NCBI GenBank assembly: GCA_029068025.1
Contig: JAIEDJ010000085.1
Span: forward strand, 1-8,922
Source: Oscillospiraceae bacterium
GTDB taxonomy: Bacteria > Bacillota > Clostridia > Oscillospirales > Ruminococcaceae
Direction of reading: 5' to 3'
Length of the DNA stretch: 8,922 bases
The notes beneath the pieces are model-generated. The model saw only the letters and a program-made list of their open reading frames with translations. It did no database searches and had not been told where the DNA came from. Shown piece after piece: positions 6,315-8,922 of the stretch. The first letter of the stretch is position 1. Every line of letters begins with the position of its first letter. The translations under genes and the position numbers were made by a program.

Positions 6315-6397
6315 GATACACATATTTGTCCCGGACGTGGCATAGATATAAAGCAAATTCCGAAATTTCAACAACTTTGCATACGGAGGTAATTTCA

Positions 6398-7444
6398 ATG
6401 AGAGCCATAACCTTAACCAAAAAGCAGCTCAAGCGTGTAGGCGCGGTCGCTGCCGCCGCCGCGGCTACCGCCGCAGTGGTGATCACCGCGGTGGTGACAT
6501 CGGCGGGCGGACGCGCGGATCAGCGCCGTTTGCCGATATACTGTGTTGAATGTGAAGAAAAGAAGGTCGCCGTTACATTCGATGTTGCGTGGGAGAACTC
6601 CAACACGTCCGCGCTGATCGAGATCCTGGAGCGCAGCGGCGCGAAGGCAACCTTTTTTGTCACAGGCGACTGGTGCGACCGTTATCCCGACGACGTGAAG
6701 GCGTTCTATGACGCGGGTCACTCCATCGAGAACCATTCAGATCAGCACCCGCACGTTGAGGGTATCAACATCAACGATCTCATCAACGACACTAAGGAAT
6801 GCAGCCGCAAGATCAAGATGATCACAGGCGAGGAGCCAACGCTTTACCGCGCTCCTTACGGCGAGTTTGACGACAATCTGCTCACCACCATCGAGGGTCT
6901 CGGAATGAAGACCATTCAATGGGATGTTGACAGCGTTGACTGGAAGAAGCCGTCCCCGGACGATATCAAGAAGAAAGTCCTCAAGAACGTGAAAAACGGC
7001 TCTATACTGCTGTTCCACAACGATCTTGAGAACACCACCGCCGCGCTCCCCGAGATACTTAGCACCCTCAAGTCGCAGGGCTACTCCTTCGTGACCGTGG
7101 ACGAACTCATCTACAAGGACAACTACACAATCGACGCGGCCGGAAAGCAGATCCCGGTCAGCAAGAGCGCGATAGATCTCAGCGACGAGAACATTCAGCA
7201 GGTAATGGCGCAGTACTCCGACGTTATCGCGGCGGCGGGGATCACCGAAGCGCAGATCGCCGAGGCGGTATCCGCTATCCGAAACAACAAGATCGACTCT
7301 CTGCCTGCCGAGCTTCAGCCGTTCGCGATGGAAGTCCTTGCAAGGCTAACAAACGGCGCGGACGTTCCCGATCTGCCGGGAAGCTCCAACAGCTCAAACA
7401 GCGCTGATAATTCCGGATCCTCCGTGGTGATACAGCCTAAGTAA
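6398..7444 (+). CDS. Membrane-anchored polysaccharide deacetylase, PdaB-like
   Basis: A 348-residue NodB-type carbohydrate deacetylase that would remove acetyl groups from a cell-wall or spore-cortex glycan outside the membrane. Residues 13-36 form an Ala/Val-rich membrane anchor after a basic start. The NodB motifs follow in order: TFDVAW (60-65, D62), NHSDQH (112-117, H113 and H117), RAPYG (151-155), WDVDSVDW (175-182) and SILLFH (202-207, H207). TFDVAW in place of TFDDG matches the PdaB sporulation branch (TFDISW-type). About 105 residues after the catalytic domain (about 243-348) are helical, then Ser/Asn-rich; B. subtilis PdaB lacks such a tail. The ATG at 6398 has GGAGGT 7 bases upstream; in-frame sequence before it runs through the repeat element and is not coding. 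A weak TATAAA at 6347-6352 could be a -10 box. The glycan target is unknown. Confidence 0.9.
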   Translation: MRAITLTKKQLKRVGAVAAAAAATAAVVITAVVTSAGGRADQRRLPIYCVECEEKKVAVTFDVAWENSNTSALIEILERSGAKATFFVTGDWCDRYPDDVKAFYDAGHSIENHSDQHPHVEGININDLINDTKECSRKIKMITGEEPTLYRAPYGEFDDNLLTTIEGLGMKTIQWDVDSVDWKKPSPDDIKKKVLKNVKNGSILLFHNDLENTTAALPEILSTLKSQGYSFVTVDELIYKDNYTIDAAGKQIPVSKSAIDLSDENIQQVMAQYSDVIAAAGITEAQIAEAVSAIRNNKIDSLPAELQPFAMEVLARLTNGADVPDLPGSSNSSNSADNSGSSVVIQPK

Positions 7445-7454
7445 TAAACAAATC

Positions 7455-7487
7455 CCGCCCGTTCCTGGTTGAACGGGCGGTTTTTTT
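7455..7487 (+). terminator. Intrinsic terminator of the deacetylase gene
   Basis: A perfect 10-bp stem (CCGCCCGTTC 7455-7464, GAACGGGCGG 7471-7480) with a 6-base loop is followed by seven Ts. It lies 10 bases after the stop codon. Confidence 0.95.
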
Positions 7488-7510
7488 GATCGTTTGAAAG
7501 CTGCTGAGTT

Positions 7511-7657
7511 TTATGATCTGATCTCCATTTCATCAAGTTTTTTGATCAGTTCGTCGATCTTGTCTTTGACAGCTGTGCTTTCGCTTTCGGCTTTCTGCAT
7601 TTCGAGGAATTTTTCAATTTCTTTTATGTCGCCTACTGTTAAAGCTTGCTTGGGCAT
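7511..7657 (-). CDS. Small hypothetical protein, 48 residues
   Basis: I do not recognise this protein. The ORF runs from ATG 7657 to TAA 7511 and starts MPKQALTVGDIKEIEKFLEM. It is lysine- and glutamate-rich and looks almost entirely helical, with a heptad-like final helix (VKDKIDELIKKLDEM). AGAAGG lies about 11 bases upstream, a weak but possible ribosome site. It starts 28 bases after the stop of the AbrB-type antitoxin, the place where a VapC- or MazF-type toxin would be expected, but it is too short and lacks their motifs. Codon use fits a real gene better than the opposite-strand frame. It may be a small partner protein or an unrelated small gene. Confidence 0.55.
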   Translation of the reverse strand: MPKQALTVGDIKEIEKFLEMQKAESESTAVKDKIDELIKKLDEMEIRS

Positions 7658-7685
7658 CGTTTTCACTGCCTTCTAAAAAATCAAA

Positions 7686-7919
7686 TTACCATTTTGCGAG
7701 TTCCCTGTATGCTACGGCATTTTCTTTCATAAGTTCATCGGAGATACGCGTAATTTCCTCGTCCGGAAGAGTCTCGTATTTCTCTGTGCCGCTTTTGGGA
7801 ATGAGTATTATCCCGGTGCCGTTTCTTTGAACTTCTACCTCACTGCAATCAAAATGAAATCCCTCGGGCAATATCACTTTTTGAGTATTCCTCTCTGTAA
7901 TGATCTTTGCTATTGCCAT
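7686..7919 (-). CDS. AbrB/VapB-type antitoxin, apparently without its toxin
   Basis: A 77-residue protein whose first half matches the swapped-hairpin AbrB/VapB DNA-binding fold: a short strand, then TQKVILPEGFHFDCSEVEV (12-30) and the strand GTGIILIPK (34-42), like the LP-F-F-EVEI-LRPK pattern of VapB. The C-terminal helix (EITRISDELMKENAVAYREL) resembles the toxin-wrapping tails of small antitoxins. I chose the ATG at 7919 because GGGGGTGA lies 5 bases upstream; a GTG at 7928 is a poorer option. It starts 26 bases after the 3' end of the tRNA gene. No VapC-, MazF- or RelE-like toxin follows, only a 48-residue unknown. Such proteins usually bind their own promoter, but no separate promoter is clear here. 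Confidence 0.75.
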   Translation of the reverse strand: MAIAKIITERNTQKVILPEGFHFDCSEVEVQRNGTGIILIPKSGTEKYETLPDEEITRISDELMKENAVAYRELAKW

Positions 7920-7945
7920 AACGGTCACCCCCGTTAAATTTTTCT

Positions 7946-8022
7946 TGGCGCCGCCGAGAGGATTCGAACCTCCGGCCTGCCGCTTAGGAGGCGGCCGCTC
8001 TATCCTGCTGAGCTACGGCGGC
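7946..8022 (-). tRNA. tRNA-Arg (anticodon CCT)
   Basis: The 77-base cloverleaf is complete. The acceptor stem is GCCGCCG with CGGCGGC, then G and an encoded CCA (3' end at 7946). The D stem is GCTC/GAGC. The anticodon stem is GCCGC/GCGGC with loop CTCCTAA, giving anticodon CCT (plus 7986-7988) for AGG codons. The T arm is GGAGG-TTCGAAT-CCTCT. No clear promoter lies between it and the BrnA-like gene, so it may be processed from the toxin-antitoxin transcript. A perfect hairpin sits 12 bases upstream. Confidence 0.98.
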
Positions 8023-8034
8023 ATTCTTTATGTA

Positions 8035-8061
8035 CCGGAAGCCGTTTTGCGCGGCTTCCGG
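8035..8061. other. Perfect hairpin between brnA-like gene and tRNA-Arg
   Basis: CCGGAAGCCG (8035-8044) pairs fully with CGGCTTCCGG (8052-8061) around a 7-base loop. It follows the BrnA-like stop by 26 bases. The minus-strand downstream sequence (TACATAAAGAAT) has no U tract, so it is a poor terminator. It could be a partial terminator or a processing signal for the tRNA precursor. Confidence 0.55.
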
Positions 8062-8087
8062 ATCTTGGTCGGTGTCTGCATGCCGTT

Positions 8088-8411
8088 TTACGCGCCCGCA
8101 GCCTTTGGATCTTCCGGTGGGAGCTTCGCGTAAAGCGCAGCATATTCGCTGTCGCTTAACTGCTCTATGTGCTTAAAATGCGTCAGCCACATTTCGGCTT
8201 CCGCGCGTGACAGCTTTTCTCCGGATAAGTTCACGAAATCGCCTTTAAGGATATCTCTTACGCGTACAGTACGATCCCAATCCTCGTCTGTCATTTCCGG
8301 AATATCGCTGTAATCTATCTCGCTGTCGTCCATCTGTTCAAGCGCATCAAGCATTTTGAGCTGTTCTTCTGTCAAAGGTTTGCTAAAATCGATTTCTTTT
8401 CTGATGATCAT
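8088..8411 (-). CDS. brnA: BrnA-like antitoxin with unusual C-terminal half
   Basis: This gene overlaps the BrnT-like toxin gene by 29 bases, the standard toxin-first brnTA order. The 107-residue product has the N-terminal BrnA signature: MIIRKEIDFSKPLTEEQ, then DDSEIDYSDIPEMTDEDW (28-45). In known BrnA proteins the rest is a ribbon-helix-helix domain (like KKQVTLRLD...) that binds the operon promoter. Here residues 46-107 (DRTVRVRDILKGDF..., ending AKLPPEDPKAAGA) show no such pattern. The ATG at 8411 has AGGAGG about 7 bases upstream. The protein should neutralise BrnT through its conserved half, but self-repression by direct DNA binding looks doubtful. It could instead be a BrnA-related protein of a different subfamily. 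Confidence 0.7.
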   Translation of the reverse strand: MIIRKEIDFSKPLTEEQLKMLDALEQMDDSEIDYSDIPEMTDEDWDRTVRVRDILKGDFVNLSGEKLSRAEAEMWLTHFKHIEQLSDSEYAALYAKLPPEDPKAAGA

Positions 8412-8676
8412 AATATTTCCTCCTATCTGCTTTATTTGCTTTACGTGCGGAAATAATTCTTATGGCGTCGCCGCGTTCGGTAAATGAAACAAAAAGCAAC
8501 ATCAGCTTTCCGTTTACCTCGCCAATTGTTATAAGCCTATCCTCATTAATTGAATGAAGATAGTCGTACTCTTCATATCGCAGCTCGTCATCAAACACGC
8601 GTGACGCAGTCTCGAAGTCGATCCCGTGCTTTATGATATTTGCTTTTTCCTTATTTTCGTCCCACTCAAACAGCAT
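8383..8676 (-). CDS. brnT: BrnT-family ribonuclease toxin
   Basis: BrnT is a small RNase with a RelE-like fold that blocks translation until bound by BrnA. The 97-residue product has the full family pattern: FEWDENKEKANIIKHGIDF (3-21), TASRVFDD (23-30), a central DRLITIGEVNGKLMLLFVSF (46-65), and the C-terminal TERGDAIRIISARKANKADRRKYY (66-89). These segments carry the conserved basic and acidic residues. No truncation is seen, so the toxin is probably functional. The ATG at 8676 has GGAGTAAG about 4-7 bases upstream. A strong promoter lies just before it, and the antitoxin overlaps its end, so the pair forms one transcript. Confidence 0.92.
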   Translation of the reverse strand: MLFEWDENKEKANIIKHGIDFETASRVFDDELRYEEYDYLHSINEDRLITIGEVNGKLMLLFVSFTERGDAIRIISARKANKADRRKYYDHQKRNRF

Positions 8677-8705
8677 TATCTTACTCCGTCTGTTTACTTA
8701 TACCT

Positions 8706-8734
8706 ATTATATCACACCCGCGAAAAAAAATCAA
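8706..8734 (-). promoter_or_regulatory. Sigma-A promoter of brnT-brnA
   Basis: TTGATT (plus 8729-8734) and TATAAT (8706-8711) are spaced by 17 bases, the same box pair and spacing as the SRP RNA promoter at 4958-4986. The transcript would start near 8699, 23 bases before the toxin ATG. It may also be read into the tRNA-Arg gene. Confidence 0.75.
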
Positions 8735-8848
8735 GCAAAATTTCCCCTATTTGAAAATTTTAGCAAAATGAATAGTATAATTTTCCAATTTAAACGATTT
8801 CGTCAACAAACCTATATATTTCAACAGCCGATTTATATATTTTGACAG

Positions 8849-8878
8849 TTGACGGCGGCGGCATGTTTGTGTTATTAT
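8849..8878 (+). promoter_or_regulatory. Candidate outward promoter at the right edge
   Basis: TTGACG (8849-8854) and TATTAT (8873-8878) are spaced by 18 bases and point out of the window. A second TTGACA lies just upstream (8842-8847). A gene starting beyond 8922 is presumed but not seen. Confidence 0.45.
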
Positions 8879-8896
8879 ATTATATGTTAGAGCGAG

Positions 8897-8920
8897 TCGA
8901 AAATTTTAAGAAATTTTCGA
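8897..8920. other. AT-rich inverted repeat after the edge promoter
   Basis: TCGAAAATTT (8897-8906) and AAATTTTCGA (8911-8920) form a perfect 10-bp stem with a TAAG loop. It lies about 20 bases after the candidate -10 box, in the expected leader. It may be an operator for a regulator or a leader hairpin. Confidence 0.4.
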
Positions 8921-8922
8921 TC

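Noticed and set aside
5963..6343. A 126-residue minus-strand reading frame across the repeat element
   Set aside because: It consists of translated hairpin repeats, starts without a ribosome site and overlaps the comFB promoter. It is typical of spurious genes annotated over this repeat type.
6194..6397. An upstream extension of the deacetylase by 68 residues
   Set aside because: It would be translated from the repeat element and would put the ideal GGAGGT site and the membrane anchor inside the gene.
7494..7676. A 60-residue plus-strand Ser/Ile-rich frame
   Set aside because: It is antisense to the more gene-like 48-residue minus-strand ORF at 7511-7657.
8751..8781. TTGAAA and TATAAT on the plus strand as another promoter
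   Set aside because: The spacer is 19 bases in a very AT-rich stretch where such boxes arise by chance, and a better candidate lies downstream.

Overview
The window looks like chromosomal DNA from a Gram-positive member of the Clostridia, most likely a gut Oscillospiraceae/Ruminococcaceae-type organism. The reasons are strong AGGAGG-type ribosome binding sites, sigma-A promoters with TATAAT boxes, the SRP RNA-dnaX-ebfC-recR order known from Firmicutes, a PdaB-like polysaccharide deacetylase, a ComFB-like protein, and a GC-rich palindromic repeat of the kind common in gut Clostridia. The lineage is an inference; no rRNA is present.

Left half, minus strand (about 118-4986): one operon-like unit. 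A promoter at 4958-4986 drives a small (4.5S-type) SRP RNA (4801-4930). It is followed by dnaX (clamp-loader tau/gamma subunit), ebfC (nucleoid-associated YbaB family), comEC (DNA-uptake channel) and recR (recombination mediator). A hairpin at 118-145 probably closes the unit. The unusual member is comEC, sitting exactly between ebfC and recR, with a shortened C-terminal metallo-beta-lactamase-like domain that has lost its metal ligands.

Middle (5130-7487): a single thioredoxin-like gene with a CAPC active site (plus strand) converges on a comFB-like gene (minus strand) across a shared bidirectional terminator. A 505-base gap follows (5893-6397). It holds the comFB promoter, a roughly 260-bp MITE-like element with long imperfect terminal inverted repeats and a row of perfect hairpins, and the leader of a membrane-anchored PdaB-like polysaccharide deacetylase. 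That gene ends at a textbook terminator.

Right end (7511-8734), all minus strand and apparently more AT-rich: a BrnT/BrnA toxin-antitoxin pair with a clear promoter, a tRNA-Arg(CCT) directly behind it, an orphan AbrB/VapB-type antitoxin starting 26 bases after the tRNA, and an unrecognised 48-residue ORF where a toxin would be expected. This is an accessory cluster around a tRNA gene. The last 190 bases hold candidate plus-strand promoters and a hairpin leading out of the window.

No CRISPR array, rRNA, complete transposase or obvious phage gene was seen. The best candidates for something new are the comEC insertion in the replication/repair operon together with its degraded domain, the structured repeat element, and the tRNA enclosed by antitoxin genes, one of which (BrnA-like) seems to lack the usual DNA-binding half.
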